Positions 11,473 through 23,623 of a stretch of DNA of 64,000 nt are shown piece by piece. Source of the DNA: Heterobilharzia americana (lineage: Eukaryota > Platyhelminthes > Trematoda > Strigeidida > Schistosomatidae); NCBI GenBank assembly GCA_944470555.2, contig OX104127.1, positions 50,024,934-50,088,933 on the forward strand, given 5' to 3'. The notes under the pieces were generated by a model. That model was not told the DNA's origin. It ran no database searches and worked only from the letters and a program-made list of their open reading frames with translations. Numbering within the stretch: position 1 is the stretch's first letter; every line of letters begins with the position of its first letter. The translations under genes were made by a program, and so were the position numbers.

Positions 11473-12513
11473 AACAGATGAATCCGGTAGGCGATAAACC
11501 TAGGTTTGGGTCTTCTTAGAATCCCCTTCAACTATCTAAAACCAAATTTCTCATCTTTGTGACTGATAAGATGGCAAACATGGTCGTTATGGTTCAGTCA
11601 GTACTTGGGAGCGTAGACAGTCAGGTATTTATTACTGTTCGCTGGCCGGTCCACGCATGTCCAGTCGAAATCGAAATTCACTCAACAAGCTTGTTCACAT
11701 CCATGCGGCAGTCAGTTTATCTATTTATTTGTCCCTTGGGTTCCTAGTGGAACACAGGGCTTCAGTAGCACACCTCCGTTGCACTCCCTTCTCCGAAGTC
11801 TTCAAAACCTCGCTCCACGACTACCCACAGGCTTTCATTTCTTCCTCACATCATCTCCTCCATGTCACTCTCGCCACGGAAGCTCAACTCGTCGTTTCCC
11901 ATTCGGATTCCACTCGAGGGCCTGTTCTGGTGCGTGATGTCCCCAATCGGTCTTCTCAGTGCATGCCCAATCCAGTCCATCTCCACTTTCTTCTGTATAT
12001 TTGTTGGGCGATGGTTTCTTGCCTCGTTGGTTCGTTTTCAGCCAGAGTTCTTGTTGCTTATTCTTATTATTCTGGCCACTTGATCTTCAGCTTCAGTATC
12101 GAGTGAGGTTAGGCGGCAGGTGTTGATGAATGTATGTAGTTTGTTGAAAATGCTTTCGGTAACGCACCAACTCTCTCAACCATCACATGGAAGCAATGAC
12201 TTGACTGAATTATTGTTGCAAATGCATGTCTTGTTCTTGGTGCTGAGTGTAGTAGATCTTCACAATGATTTCAGATTAGTGAAAGCCTGCCTGTCTTGCT
12301 TTTCTGATTCTGGTTTAGACACCCTCGTCTGTGCCTGTATCGCTGCCTGTAGTTGAAACGATGCTGCCTGCCTAGGTAGGTGTAAGTGAAAGAGACTACA
12401 TCCTTTAAGTCTCTCCCGTTGATGGTGATTATTGCTTGTTGCTTGTTGTTGTTGTTGGTTGGGTATCTTCATTACCTCTGTATTCTCTAAGTTAAATGGC
12501 AGGCAATTACTCA
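11473..12513 (-). mobile_element. RTE-type LINE 3' end plus 3' flank, copy 2
   Basis: The first 660 bp equal copy 1 at 3537-4196. Here the LINE continues further toward its 5' side. On the minus strand the region encodes the thumb/C-terminal part of the reverse transcriptase ORF (comparable to 33427-33831), broken by frameshifts. The Gln-rich stretch near 12440-12460 matches the polymorphic Gln run of the other copies. Confidence 0.75.
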
Positions 12514-12529
12514 TACCTACTGTGTGAGG

Positions 12530-12645
12530 GCTAGTGATGCTACTACGTGGCTGCCCAAACCTCTGCAGATACAGCGGGGTTCGAACACATGATCCGTTAT
12601 TTGTAAGTCAACTCCCTAGACCAATGAGCTACAGCTCCACTTTCA
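12530..12645 (-). repeat. tRNA-like SINE head
   Basis: Minus strand: GTGGAGCTGTAGCTCATTGG, then GTGTTCGAACCCCGCTG, i.e. A and B boxes at tRNA-like spacing. The arms do not fold as a clean tRNA and no anticodon arm is convincing, so I call a SINE. Confidence 0.6.
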
Positions 12646-12649
12646 TCCG

Positions 12650-13050
12650 TCTAAAGTTTAAAATTAGAAATCACTAAAATACCAAAATTATAGCAGTACT
12701 TTAAAACGAATTGGTTTCAAGATCTGATGGTAAAACTATGAATCAATAGTTCTCAAAAGGCTTGGTGTTAATTTTTTCACATCAGAATTATTTTCGTTCC
12801 TGTTTGTTATATCAACCTGAAAGTGAAAAAAGTGAATCTCAGATAAGAGTCATTGGTTTCATCATTTTATTTACGTAAAAGTCGCTCTACTAATGACCTA
12901 ATTGGTAGCACCATTTTAGGCCTCGGTTGAAGAGCTTTTGATTAATTCACCACACATTTATGTGTGACTTGCAGTTCGGAGATAATTGTACGTTGAGTGG
13001 AATATATTACTACGCTTGAAATTGTGTCTCATTATTATAATTTAGTTTGT
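12650..13050. other. No gene seen
   Basis: AT-rich spacer. Confidence 0.4.
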
Positions 13051-13054
13051 AGGT

Positions 13055-13680
13055 TTCGGGGGATTTATTTATTGATTTTAGACTGGTGTTTATCATGGAC
13101 TGACATCAGCTGGAGAGACAGTGGGAACCTGGGAGTACTGGACAACCGTTTCGTCCTAGTATGGGACTCCTCGGCGGTGCGCACCCCTGACTCAATATGC
13201 CTCTAACTGATCTCAGCTCCTTATGAATACCAACCTGAAATCCGTAAAGAAATCCACACAAACCTCCAGATCGAAGTAAACTAATGCTCATTGGTGACTA
13301 GCTTTGAGAGGTGCTTCTCGAAGTTCTGATCAGAAGTCATAACCGGTGGGGCCAACCAAATGGAACATGAGGACAGTTTTTTTTCAACGATTGCATTGGA
13401 TGGAGGTCGTTCTATATCGTTAACTGACTAGGGCAGGTAATGTGGACCATCAGATTCCAAGCGAATGGCTCAGTGGTGAAGTGCTGGCCGCAGAACCTGA
13501 GGGTCTTGAGTTCGATCTCTGGACGGTGAGGCCAACGGCGGGGACTGCTATAGAGTTTTTTACTAAGATGAAACTGTTTCCGCTCAGTACCCCTAGGTTT
13601 CCGATGTTTCCGCAGCCGGTGTCAGTTCATAATGAGTGTCAACCTGAAATCGTTTTTAGAAATTATGATGTTTTACAGTG
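13055..13680. repeat. Family B head-to-head pair with tandem plus copy
   Basis: 13055-13185 is a minus-strand tail plus ribozyme (core U4 changed to C: CCGAGGA; GUCC/GGAC and GAAAC kept). From about 13186 the strand switches to a plus-strand tail (CTTATGAATACCAACCTG), which leads tandemly into a plus head (CTCATTGGTGACTAGCTTTG) and a full plus copy to 13680. The second ribozyme is lost. Confidence 0.7.
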
Positions 13681-13684
13681 TAGT

Positions 13685-14025
13685 ATTGTATTTCAGACAA
13701 ATTGGATCACTCAAATATATGCGAAAAATGAGCATCTGAGTTGTGTTCTGTTCTAACCGGTTGGGTGGGCCGAATTGTGTGGCTGATCGTGTGGGTGGAT
13801 TGAGCATACGAGACTGAGCAAGTATGGTGTTCGAGACTATTAAGGTGCAGGGTCAGCGCTTAGAGAGAGTGCACAGAATCACGCTCTTGAGACAACTGCC
13901 ACTAGGCTATGTTATAACACTGTCTATATTGTCATACTCGATCAAAACGGGCAAAAGATGGAAATGTTCGGAAATATTTTCCTAGATATACCTGTTCTCT
14001 GTCCAAACTATCATGAAACAATTTC
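13685..14025. other. No gene seen
   Basis: Spacer; nothing recognised. Confidence 0.4.
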
Positions 14026-14029
14026 ATTT

Positions 14030-14385
14030 TAAGGTTGGTATTCATCGTAAACTGATATCGGTTGGTGGAACAATGGAAACCTGAGAGCACTAGACAGCTG
14101 ATACGTCCTAGTATGGGATTCCTCAACAGTGCGCACCCACGACCCCGCCCTTCAGGGATCGAACCTGCGACCTTCAGGTCCTATGGTCAACACGTTACCT
14201 TTGAGCCACTGGGTCGGAATCCAGTGGTCCAGATTTCTAACTTCTATCAGTTCACAACATAGTGCGACCACCACCCAATGTTATCGTTGAGTATTTGTCC
14301 TCATGGTCACCAGGTGATGTCAGTCTACAATGAATACCAACTTAAAATATCTCTAAATTTCCACAAACCCGCAAATTCAATTTCA
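14030..14385. repeat. Family B minus copy joined to an inverted tail
   Basis: 14034-14305 is a minus copy (ribozyme mutated in the GAAAC strand to GTATC, and C3 to U). At 14306 it joins a plus-strand tail (GATGTCAGTCTACAATGAAT). Same outward-facing tails as at 6282-6507. Confidence 0.7.
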
Positions 14386-14389
14386 TTCT

Positions 14390-14885
14390 TAGTCTACAGT
14401 ATTAATATGAAATGCATTTCTTTAATGAATATGATAACTACTATCCAGAGGTTGCGAAAAACTGTCAATGTGGTCTTCGTGATGTTGAGTAAAGTTCTTG
14501 TGTGATGCCTGTGTGTTTGAACTGTACATATTCCTCTCATCTTGATTCATCAGGTATTATTTGATAAAGACAACACACTCCCTCATCAAAAATGTTTTCA
14601 TTATGAAGTGATACTAACTACTTTATAACTTCTCAGCAGAGTGTTTTTACTAACTTACCGTAAGTAAGTTCTAAGTTGATTTAAGTCTTAAACTTTTCAA
14701 TCAAATTCACTTATTTTATAATAACGGCTGTTATTTAAGTAGAGGCAGAGAGTGTACGTATAAGCTCTTGAGTAGACAGATTACACTAATATTTGTTTTG
14801 TCGCCGCATGCTTATTTATTGACTACGCGATGATATAACACCTGACTGGATGAAACATTATCTCTTACTTAAGAGAGTTTTACGC
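14390..14885. other. No gene seen
   Basis: AT-rich spacer up to the GC-richer block. Confidence 0.4.
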
Positions 14886-14889
14886 CAAT

Positions 14890-15680
14890 TTTCGGCCCAG
14901 CTCCCAGTCCCGGGCTAGATCTTGTGGACGTTTCTATCCAATAGCCTGGGGGATTTGTCTACTCACGGAACAACGTCTCCAAATGAAACGAACACTGCTG
15001 CCATAGCATCCTGTTAACCTCCCCTCAGAATTGATCAGTGTAATCCCAGTGACCTCCCAACTCTCAGGGTCCGAGGCATCTACATTCGCCGGGCAATCTA
15101 ATCGTTTGACCATACTCACCTCCTCATGGGCAGACGTGTGTGGGATACGTCTCACGGAGTCACCACAGTCTTTCAGACGGAAGTGCAGCTCACCTTTCTG
15201 TAAATTTTTATATACGGAGGCTGTTCCCAGGGCACCCTTATGGCCAAAGCTAGAGTAAACGATACTTGGGACTCCGACTGAATACTACCATCCGTTGTAA
15301 GACAAACCACACCTGACCTCTACGGACTGCTACAACAACAATGACTAGTGGAATTATGGACCTGGATTTCTTTACCTTTTGGTTGTACTGCTCAGAATCT
15401 TGATGGCCGACTAGGTCGTCCATTGTTTTGGAGACCCATCCCACCAATCTGGGCACATGGATCTCATCAATCTCGTTCACCGTCAAGTCAACTATGACGA
15501 TGAATTGGTTGATGTTCAGCGGGGTCACTGGGGGGCTGGCCATCGTTGTGTAACTGGGCTGGACCTGTAGTCACCGGTACACACACCATCTGCAGTGTTC
15601 CTGCCCAGCAGTAGAAACACCCACACCACATAAACACTCGACGTAGAGCTTCTTCACATTGACACCCTGGCACATAACAG
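14890..15680 (-). pseudogene. GC-richer coding remnant, family unknown
   Basis: This block is visibly richer in G and C than its surroundings and holds two protein-like minus-strand frames. One starts with ATG at 15543 (MASPPVTPLNINQFIVIVDL...) and runs to 15250, with a possible donor GTAAAG after QYNQK. Another covers 15155-14934 and its upstream extension (GHKGALGTASVY..., then RRIPHTSAHEEVSMVKRL). They are in different frames, so at least one frameshift or intron separates them. I see no catalytic motif or membrane segment. It could be an unrecognised transposon ORF or a host pseudogene; composition alone separates it from the AT-rich background. Confidence 0.35.
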
Positions 15681-15689
15681 CTATGGCAG

Positions 15690-16720
15690 AGGTATTTTGC
15701 TACCTTGAGAGAGCTATAAATACTGCTGAAACACTATTCCTCAGTGTTAGTGACAATCAGCCTAATCAGTTTGCACACGAAATACCGTCAACATTCTTAA
15801 CATCTCCAGGTAATTTTGTGCTTGACTGTTATAAAGCAAAGGATGCGTTGTATGCTTCGATAAATGGCTGACATCATGGCTGAATGATGACTGAACGTAA
15901 CAGTCAAGCGGTTAGTTCCCATTCAAAAGACACAAAATTCAGAAGATACCCATAGATGGCAAATATATATTGGTTGAAGGAAACAGAAAAGACTTACTTA
16001 GATACGAAATGACTACCAGAGTTCTGTGAATATAAGTGGACTAGAACCATCTGAAGGTATCTAGTTAACTGACCAAATATTTTCGACTTCAAATGGTTCC
16101 ATTTTTCATGATGACATCATGGACAAAACGTAACTTGAGAAGATGGATTCAGTTTTCTTCTCTTCAGTAAACAGCCAAGTATTTACCTTATGTAGATTTA
16201 ATACAGTGTATAAAAGTGAGGTCGAATATACAAAGTTTAACTTAATTTACTAACCAGTAACCTGAAATTGTTTTTTGCGGACATTCTTAGTTACATGGAA
16301 GAACAAACTCATGTTCATACTTATTTCGATGTCCACTTCAGTTGAAGATTGATTTCGTCTCTGGATGAAGTCAACTAAGGAACTTTCAAAGCCTGTGAAG
16401 CAGTAGATGGATGTTTTTCCCCTCTAACTTTTTCTCTTAAACTGAGCCATGAAAAGCGTTTGGAGATCAGTTCACTTCCAAAAGAATGACGCAGTAGGAT
16501 ATCAGTTCATCTGTGATATACATTCAACAGAATATTTAGAAGACTTGTTGGGGATTTTCCACTAGTTTATATCACTCTTCAGTTATGAGATATCCTAGGT
16601 AAAGCTACCAATATAAGTTTGTGTGTCATCTCTTCAGTGTCGCCTAACTAATAAGCACAATAAAACCGCCAGAATAATTAAGTATATGTTCAGTCTATCT
16701 CATCACTTTGTTTAAATGAA
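15690..16720. other. No convincing gene
   Basis: A plus-strand 70-codon frame (15659-15871) abuts the GC-rich remnant on the opposite strand; no motif and no splice support. Confidence 0.4.
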
Positions 16721-16724
16721 AGGT

Positions 16725-16860
16725 CCTGCGTTTGACCCCTTATATGGTGGTGGGTGTACATTGATTAGGAGTCCCATACCAGATAAAACAACTGTTCAGT
16801 GCTTTCAGTTTTTCATTGGTTCTCCAACTGATGTCAGTCCATGATGAATACCAAAACGGT
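16725..16860 (+). repeat. Hammerhead SINE family B, partial
   Basis: GGAGTCCCATACCAGATAAAAC (mutated ribozyme), then CTCCAACTGATGTCAGTCC tail. Confidence 0.65.
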
Positions 16861-16864
16861 ACTT

Positions 16865-17540
16865 CTTAAAATGGATTTTTTCATGAGAAAAATTGTTCGC
16901 CACAATTGCTGACCTAAATAGCATAGACTTCAAAAGTTAATGAAAATCTTGTAATAGTTTTAGTAAGAACATAAACATCCTTTGAAGTTTCTTATTAAAC
17001 ACTAAAAGTTCATCTTAAGAAGCGATAGAAAGTATTTCTCACCGATTTCTACAAAATTAACAAACGACAGTCATCTTTCAATCTTACATTTTCTAATAAA
17101 TAAATAATGAATAATTATTTAAGTAGGTCAACTGTAATCTAGAATGTTGAAATTAAAAATGTATGAATTTGACTTGCATTAATTTTAATACTAATAATTG
17201 TAAGAATAAATAATAAATATGTTTGAATAAAACTTTACAGAACAGGAATAATAATAATCATGAAAATAAAAGTTAGGCTAAAGTTATATCATTTGAAATT
17301 TCGCATAGTCTTGGTTGCGTAGGTTTAATCATAAGTATTGGACTTTGAATAAGTTTATTGTTAAAATTTATCGCTGCACTAACAAAATATATACAATAAT
17401 TATTCTATTGTGAAATTAATAAATTTTCATAGTATTTTAGAAATAACAACTTTTCAACTGAATACTTCCTGTGAAATTAAAACCTATATCTCCAGCAACA
17501 ACGGAAGTCCATTCCAATCGATCTTGACGTCATTATGTTA
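16865..17540. other. No gene seen
   Basis: Very AT-rich (runs of A and T, 17100-17440); no repeats recognised. Confidence 0.45.
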
Positions 17541-17544
17541 ACAC

Positions 17545-17875
17545 TTTGACCACCAGCTTGTTATGTTCACTTGTTAAGCATAGAAGAACAGTATACATTG
17601 ATTGGTTACAGGAGGGCAACCAACTTCATGTTGTCTAGTCTCAGGTGCAGATCGAATTCCATGGATCAATTTGTAATGTGGCCACCAGACAAGGGGACTC
17701 AAAATCGCCATTCACTGAGAGTGATTTTAATCGGATGGAAGCACCCAGATCTCGTGCTTGTTGGTACTCGTCAGCAAGGTCAACCTAGAACATCAGCGGA
17801 ACTGATGTCCCACCTGAGGATCAAACCAGCGTCATCCAGTGCTACAGTCAGAGAAAAGAACAGTCTTCAGTAGAG
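17545..17875 (-). repeat. tRNA-like repeat family D, tandemly permuted
   Basis: Contains TTCATGTTGTCTAGTC and, after it, CTTGTTGGTACTCGTCAGCA with GAGGATCAAACCAGC (B-box complement). In the copies at 39130-39385 and 50045-50335 these blocks come in the opposite order, so this copy spans a tandem junction. The long open frame across it is a repeat translation. Confidence 0.55.
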
Positions 17876-17879
17876 TAGA

Positions 17880-18488
17880 AACATGAGTTTCAGTCATTTG
17901 GTATTAAATAGTGAGACATACAAGCAAGTATTCTGGTTTTCCGATTTAGGCGTGTCAAATGTTAGCCGTTACTTTATCTACTGTTATGCTGTCAGCCTGA
18001 ACTGTCATGATGCTGTACGTCAGTGGATAAACAGATACTGATTTCAACAACCAGAAGACAATCAATGAAGAAGAGGATGACGTTTTGCTGCAAATGTAAC
18101 CTACAACCATGGACATACAGTGATGCTGACAACTGCTCAGTAAATGAAAGGCACTGAAAGAAGGAATCCTTCAACAATGGGTTTTCAGAAAGAATCAGCC
18201 TAAACTAAGTGGCATTTCGCTGGTCAAAAGAATGTCTTTCATGGCAACATACACGTAAGTATAATGCAGAAACTTTTTCAGTATACACCACAGAAATAAT
18301 GACTGAAAGTCAAAACTGATTTTCGGTGTTACTAATAAGCAGTCGACCTACACTGGATAATTAGTTTGAAGACCCATCAGCTGAACAAAGACAAATAAAG
18401 ATGTTACCTTGATCATACCTATTCCTGAGTATTTCATAACTGTATTAAACTACTAACAATGTGTTGCCAGCTCATCGTAAGTCCAAAA
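17880..18488. other. No gene seen
   Basis: Spacer before the CR1-type tail. Confidence 0.4.
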
Positions 18489-18489
18489 C

Positions 18490-19965
18490 CTCTGGAGGAA
18501 AAATGAAATTCCAACTAGTCACAATAACCTCACCATCACTAAAAAAAATAGAAAAACTGCTGATTCGTGTGCTTAAACATCAGCTGCAGGCTTTCACTGA
18601 TACAAATCAATTTGTCTACAAACCCACAAAGAGCACTTCAGAGGATGCAATAGCTTCACAACAAAATATTGTTGTCAGTCTACACAAAAGTGTGTAGTAG
18701 GTTAGATATGCCTCTCTACACTATACCTCTCTCTCTCTCTCTCTGACTTTCATTCCGTTCAGAAACTCCTTTCATTTAACAAGCTTGTCAGCAATCACAT
18801 TCAGTCATGGAATGCAAAACGGCTTCATTCTTATTTTTTGAGAGAATGCAGTACACTCTATACAGAGGGAAGCTGTCCACTTGACTAATGAGTGAAGTCG
18901 GTGTGTCTCGAGATGTTCTTCCTCCTCCTTCACTCTCCTCTCTCATTTCGCATCACATAGCCACTTCAACTGAAGACAATTTTGTTGAGTACACACACAC
19001 ATGACTTGACAGTATCCACACCGATCATCTCCTCTTCAGATTGTTCTCAGTTGAATCACTTGTCAACGGAAGTTGGTCATTCGTCTTCCCTGAATCGCCT
19101 CACACTCAGTTCATCCAAATGTCAGATGGTGCATTTCAGTATAGGATGTGAACGATACCTATGTGAACTGCTTCACTTCCATGACTCTCGTCTCATTGAT
19201 GGGTCTGTTACAGGGAATGTATCCAGTGTCATCCATATTGGTGTATGCTTTCCTCCCTTCCTCTCTTCACATTCTACTAATCTCCAAGCAAATCCTCTCA
19301 CTCAACTTTTCTGTGAGGAAGCTCAGACAGTCTGGTATGAGTCAGAGTCTACCCTCACGTTTCAATAATTCCTGTATTTTGCATATACTCACTGATCATC
19401 CCCCCTCGTTCTCTGTCACGTGGACTGTGTGAAAGGGATCACTCTGTATTGTGTAGGATTTTCAAGGGTGTTAGTACAGTGAATGATACATATCACCAAC
19501 TGTGGTGATGAATGCAGCATCTCAACTCTTGTAGACAGTTGGCTGAAAGTATTTTATCCGATGATAAGCATCCTCTACATCCACACCTGTCCTCTGATCA
19601 GACAACAAGTAAATACATGCAACTCTATACGCACACACTTACATACAAAAGTGCATTGACAACACTTTGTTCAACTTGTGTATTGTGTGAATCAAATCAT
19701 GTTGGGTGTAGTGTTGTCAATCAACTTTGCAATGGTGAACAGTTATCATGTCCGTGAAGTCATTAAACATTTCAACAATTATGATTTTCTATGTTATGTA
19801 TTGTTAGACATGAGGATTGTTCATGTATGATTGAGAGATGTTGTTTAACGATGAGACTGATGCAATATGATGAGATGCTGAGAAATGTGTACTGTAAACA
19901 TAATTATAATTTGGTACAAACGAAACATATTGCTATTGCGATCACTTTTATTATTATTAGGAATA
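18490..19965 (+). mobile_element. CR1-type LINE 3' part, copy 1 (dead)
   Basis: The conceptual translation follows a non-LTR reverse transcriptase: ITSPSLKKIEKLLIRVLK (fingers), a block corresponding to the palm with the YxDD site degraded (HTHDLTVSTPI), then LTLSSSKCQMVHFSIG and the thumb region (VRKLRQSGMSQS, CRQLAESIL). Frames are broken by stops and frameshifts. A CT run (18725-18745) lies inside. The end is an ATT-rich tail. Nearly identical to 29596-31046 (offset 11106, no indel), with the same lesions. 5' truncated. Confidence 0.75.
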
Positions 19966-19969
19966 GGCT

Positions 19970-20630
19970 AGTATTACGCTAAGTGAGGCATTTAGTTTTC
20001 AAGTGATTCTGTTTTGTACATCAAGTTTCATCAACGGTTGACATATGCTGTAGAACGAATTCAGACCACTGGCTGATGCCTAGCGACTTCGGACAAATTA
20101 AAATCACACTCTGACAGTGACTGGTGGATGCATGTTTCCCCGGAGGTTCACTAGTTAGAATACCTTTATTATAATATAATGTCGAAGAGTGTGACTCACT
20201 ACAAGTTTTAAGTCTCGTTTAAGACAACTTGTTTTCAAACATTTCTAAATTATCTCCCTCATTGAAAATTCCTAAGAATTATTCCATTTCAGTTCCATGC
20301 TGTTTGTCTTCAAGAATATACCTTCTTTGTTTTATTTTTCTCATTGCGAACATGATCAGTCGACGAATCAAGCACCTGGCAACACGCTGAGCATCTTAGT
20401 ATAAAGACCTAAATTATCCCCAAAATCGATTAATGGCATTGGGGAGAAGGAGTGTAGCCAAAAATGTGTTGAAGCCAGCTTTTTCGTCCCATCTCCTAGC
20501 CATGCTTATTATATGGGAGCGTTCAAGACTGATTTAATAGTATGAAGTGAGAAAATAAATAATGCAACGGCATATTCTTCATGTCAGCGTAGTTGTAATG
20601 ACAGATCGGTCAAAGAGTATGTCTGTGTAT
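19970..20630. other. No gene seen
   Basis: AT-rich spacer. Confidence 0.4.
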
Positions 20631-20639
20631 CTGTGTCTG

Positions 20640-20860
20640 TCATAATCATCAGACCTAATTCCGTACTCCCTTGTTTTCTTTTGATGACTGCCTATGGATT
20701 TCGACTGCTGCCTTCTTTATTTCTTTATCTCTCGCTGTTGGTGCAATCCTACTTGATATGCTTATGTGACGTTTGAAAACTTCAACGGCTATGCAGCGAT
20801 GCCAGGTTGTATGTTGGTTTCGTCTGTCTGTTTTTCTGTAACATAAAGTGTATATGTCTA
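20640..20860 (+). mobile_element. Possible LINE 3' UTR fragment
   Basis: The end GCCAGGTTGTATGTTGGTTT, then TCTGTCTGT, resembles the 3' end of the LINE pieces at 51370-51395 and 56880-56900. Similarity is short. Confidence 0.3.
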
Positions 20861-20884
20861 GATTTCTCAAACGTAACGTATTAC

Positions 20885-21250
20885 TGAACAACTTGAGTGA
20901 CTAGAAATCACTTAGACTAATCTGTACATGTCTCCAGCTAGCCAGATCAGAGTGATCTAAACATCGGACAACTGTTTCGCTCATTTGGGGCCGAGCCGGC
21001 TCACCAGCAGTGGCCCTGACAAATTCAGTTCATACAGCTGATTCAGTTCCGATCATCTGAATGTGGCTAGCTGACTTGCACGGACCAGTATGCCTAAAAT
21101 GGGATGATCAAATGCCGAATCATTGACAAAACGCATGGTTCATGTCGATGCTTCTCTCCAACGGAAACCCTACTGAGTGACACCATAGTTAGACAGTTGA
21201 GAAATTACTGAGCCGCCAGAAACGTCAACCTGGACCGCGCATTTTGTTAG
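20885..21250 (-). repeat. Hammerhead-bearing repeat family C, copy 1
   Basis: Shares CAACTTGAGTGACTAGAAATC-type flank and CCAGATCAGAGTGATCTAA with 46755-46990 and 47625-47825. The minus strand reads CUGGUGA (A6 changed to G) at 21007-21001, a GC-rich arm, GAAAC, and ACAGUUGU then C. Flanking CCACUG and CGAUG can partly pair as stem I. Probably inactive. Confidence 0.5.
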
Positions 21251-21254
21251 TTAC

Positions 21255-21760
21255 ATGCAAAGTGATTATCCTCAATGTTCCTCAAATCTTCGGTGGCAAA
21301 CAATCGATTGGGAGAATAATACATAGCCTTGTAATTTTCGAGTGCTTTATTGGATGAGTCTGTTTCCTATTTGGCGTCATCCTTGAATATGAGACTTGAT
21401 CTTCATGAGCTATTTTTACTGAAGTACCTGGTTCATGAATTTCTTTGGATTAGTATTTTTATGTCAGGTGTTTCATGCAGTACTCAGTTTTTCACTCTAC
21501 GTGTCTGTCTCAAATTTTCAATTTTTAATTAAGTTGTTTCCAGTAGAGTTAGTAATGCGCATCTTGGCTATCGAAGAATCCTAAGACGTGTTGCTTTGAG
21601 TTTCAACATGAATTTTTCATCCAGATACCGGTAAATTAATATAGGAAGAAAATATCATTCCATACAACTGGTTCTCTAAAAATATTTTAGCAAAACTAGA
21701 ACAAGTTTAGCAGAATGCGATGAATTCATTGTATCTCGTCACCTCTTCAACTGCATACAG
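21255..21760. other. No gene seen
   Basis: A 60-codon frame at 21350-21532 has no recognisable features. Confidence 0.4.
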
Positions 21761-21761
21761 G

Positions 21762-21829
<68 letters not shown>
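21762..21829. repeat. (AT)n microsatellite
   Basis: About 34 AT units. Confidence 0.95.
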
Positions 21830-21832
<3 letters not shown>

Positions 21833-22099
21833 GCGAGAGAGAAAAAGAAATAAAATCCGCATAATTCACTCATCAAGAATATGATATTCCATTGATGACG
21901 TCATGAAAGAATTGATACGGATTAGGGAGGTTTAAATGAAATAATTTGTGATTACTAAAGTTGAGGTCATCATGTGTTTAGATAGATTAGATTATCATCG
22001 TGCCACATATGACTAATCAAAATGGAATAGAAAGTATTGCATAAGTGTATGTGGTGAGTTAGTAATGTAAATAAAGGGCCAAATTTGTTTTGTATGAGT

Positions 22100-23386
22100 T
22101 GAGGTCAAATCAGTCAGGGTCAAGTCGTAAACTGGTGGAGATGAAATAAGAATTGATTGTCAATTTGTTTCTAAAAGGGGGATGAAAATACAAAATTTTG
22201 GAAGGGATTGTACTGAATAACGAAACAAATCAATGACTACCAAGGAAGTTGGAGGGTAACAACTGCCTCTTTTTTGATGCTTAAGTTTGGTTTAATCATT
22301 CTGATGGCAATTACTTCTGCAAATCTTATTTAGTTAGCATTATTTTGTTTGTTAATTATTTTAAATGCTTTCGAGATTTGAACGTCGTGTCCTATGTCCA
22401 TTAGATGTTTAGTAATGGAACTTCTAAGGCGCTTTGGTTCCCTTAAGTTTAACTTATTTGGAATGTGTTCACAAAATCTAATCTCAGTCCTCCTCCCTGT
22501 CCTTCTTGTGTACGTGTTCTGATATGTAAATATGAATTAGTAGAAAAAAAACTTGAGGCGAAATAAGGCGGGAACCTATTGACTTTTGATTGTTGTAGCA
22601 AACACTTTGTTTTGTATACGGAGAATAATTTAACTGCTGGAAAGTGATTTTTAGTGTAGTTCTTATTCTTCTTTTGACCTGATTCATGAGTTCATCTTTC
22701 TTGAAAGTAAGGTGGAGGAACATAGTTTTCTTCCTAGCATTATCAAGTGCCTTTGTTTCCATCGTTCTCATTTTAACTTTATCTAGAAATCTCTTAGGGT
22801 AACCACTTTCTTTCTGTCGACGAACTGAATTCTTTCAGTTAGTTTGTTTGGTGAACAAAGTTTCTTAGGCCTTTGAAATGGCTTTTTAACTAGTCCTTGC
22901 TTACAACTTGTAGGACAAAAACTGTTGAAATGAAGATATTGTCCACTCAATGTTTTTTTTTTCTGTAGACAGGTTTCTGACACGACCCATCTATTCTTCG
23001 TCGAAGCCCTAAGTCCAAAAATAAAATTCATTATTGGCATCGTACTCCATGGTAAACTTAAACTTAATATTCGTATGTGTCGTATTGAATATTTTTAACA
23101 GTATTAAAGCATGATTTATGTCATTACATAAAACAAACGTTTTATCGGCATATCTGTTATAATGTGAGCGAAGAAATATTTCTTTTCAATTAGTTCCTCA
23201 TCAATGGCTCTACACTAATATAGCATTTTCAAACGTAAAATTACATACCAATCTAGTGGTGAAAGTTGTTCAGTGAAAGGTTATCAATCTCAAAGTTTCA
23301 AGAAGGTGATAATTGGTCAGGTAATTAAGACAGTTAACTGAAGCAAAGATTAATTATCGTAGAAAGATTTTGCGAACAGGTTCTTA
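22100..23386 (-). mobile_element. Penelope-like element fragment 1 (broken)
   Basis: Reading the minus strand downward: a degenerate reverse transcriptase site (HYNRYADKTFVLC, matching the family's RYVDDTF), then NTTHTNIKFKFTMEYD, then the linker (GQYLHFNSFCPTSCKQGLVK, 23040-22783), a further frame at 22771-22484, and the nuclease C-terminus (RFCEHIPNKLNL ... VTLQLPW, ending near 22230). Several frameshifts and stops; no intact ORF. Bases 23161-23386 are repeated in inverse at 24310-24535. Confidence 0.75.
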
Positions 23387-23501
23387 GATAATTGATATTT
23401 TATATAATGATAACTAAAGAGCAAAAATTAACTGTTACGTAAAATGGTAAATTGTTGACGGTAATTAGAGACAGTAGGGGGAGAGAAAGATGGTTAAGTC
23501 T

Positions 23502-23502
<1 letters not shown>

Positions 23503-23551
<49 letters not shown>
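23503..23551. repeat. (AAT)n microsatellite
   Basis: About 16 units, inside the spacer downstream of the Penelope nuclease ORF. Confidence 0.9.
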
Positions 23552-23552
<1 letters not shown>

Positions 23553-23623
23553 GAGCTATTGAAATACTAGTTATAGTGAATTGTGTGGTGGATGAAATGA
23601 AGAGTCTTGTTGTAATAAATGAG

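Noticed and set aside
12530..12645. tRNA gene
   Set aside because: A- and B-box-like sequences are present, but acceptor and anticodon arms do not pair and similar copies are dispersed; these are tRNA-derived SINEs. The same applies at 7235-7310, 42405-42480 and 54170-54250.
18982..19757. Three plus-strand frames of 81-128 codons as genes
   Set aside because: They are frame-shifted parts of one CR1-type reverse transcriptase, duplicated exactly at 30088-30863.
20640..20860. Host gene exon on the minus strand (78-codon frame)
   Set aside because: The opposite strand resembles a LINE 3' UTR end; no splice signals bracket the frame.
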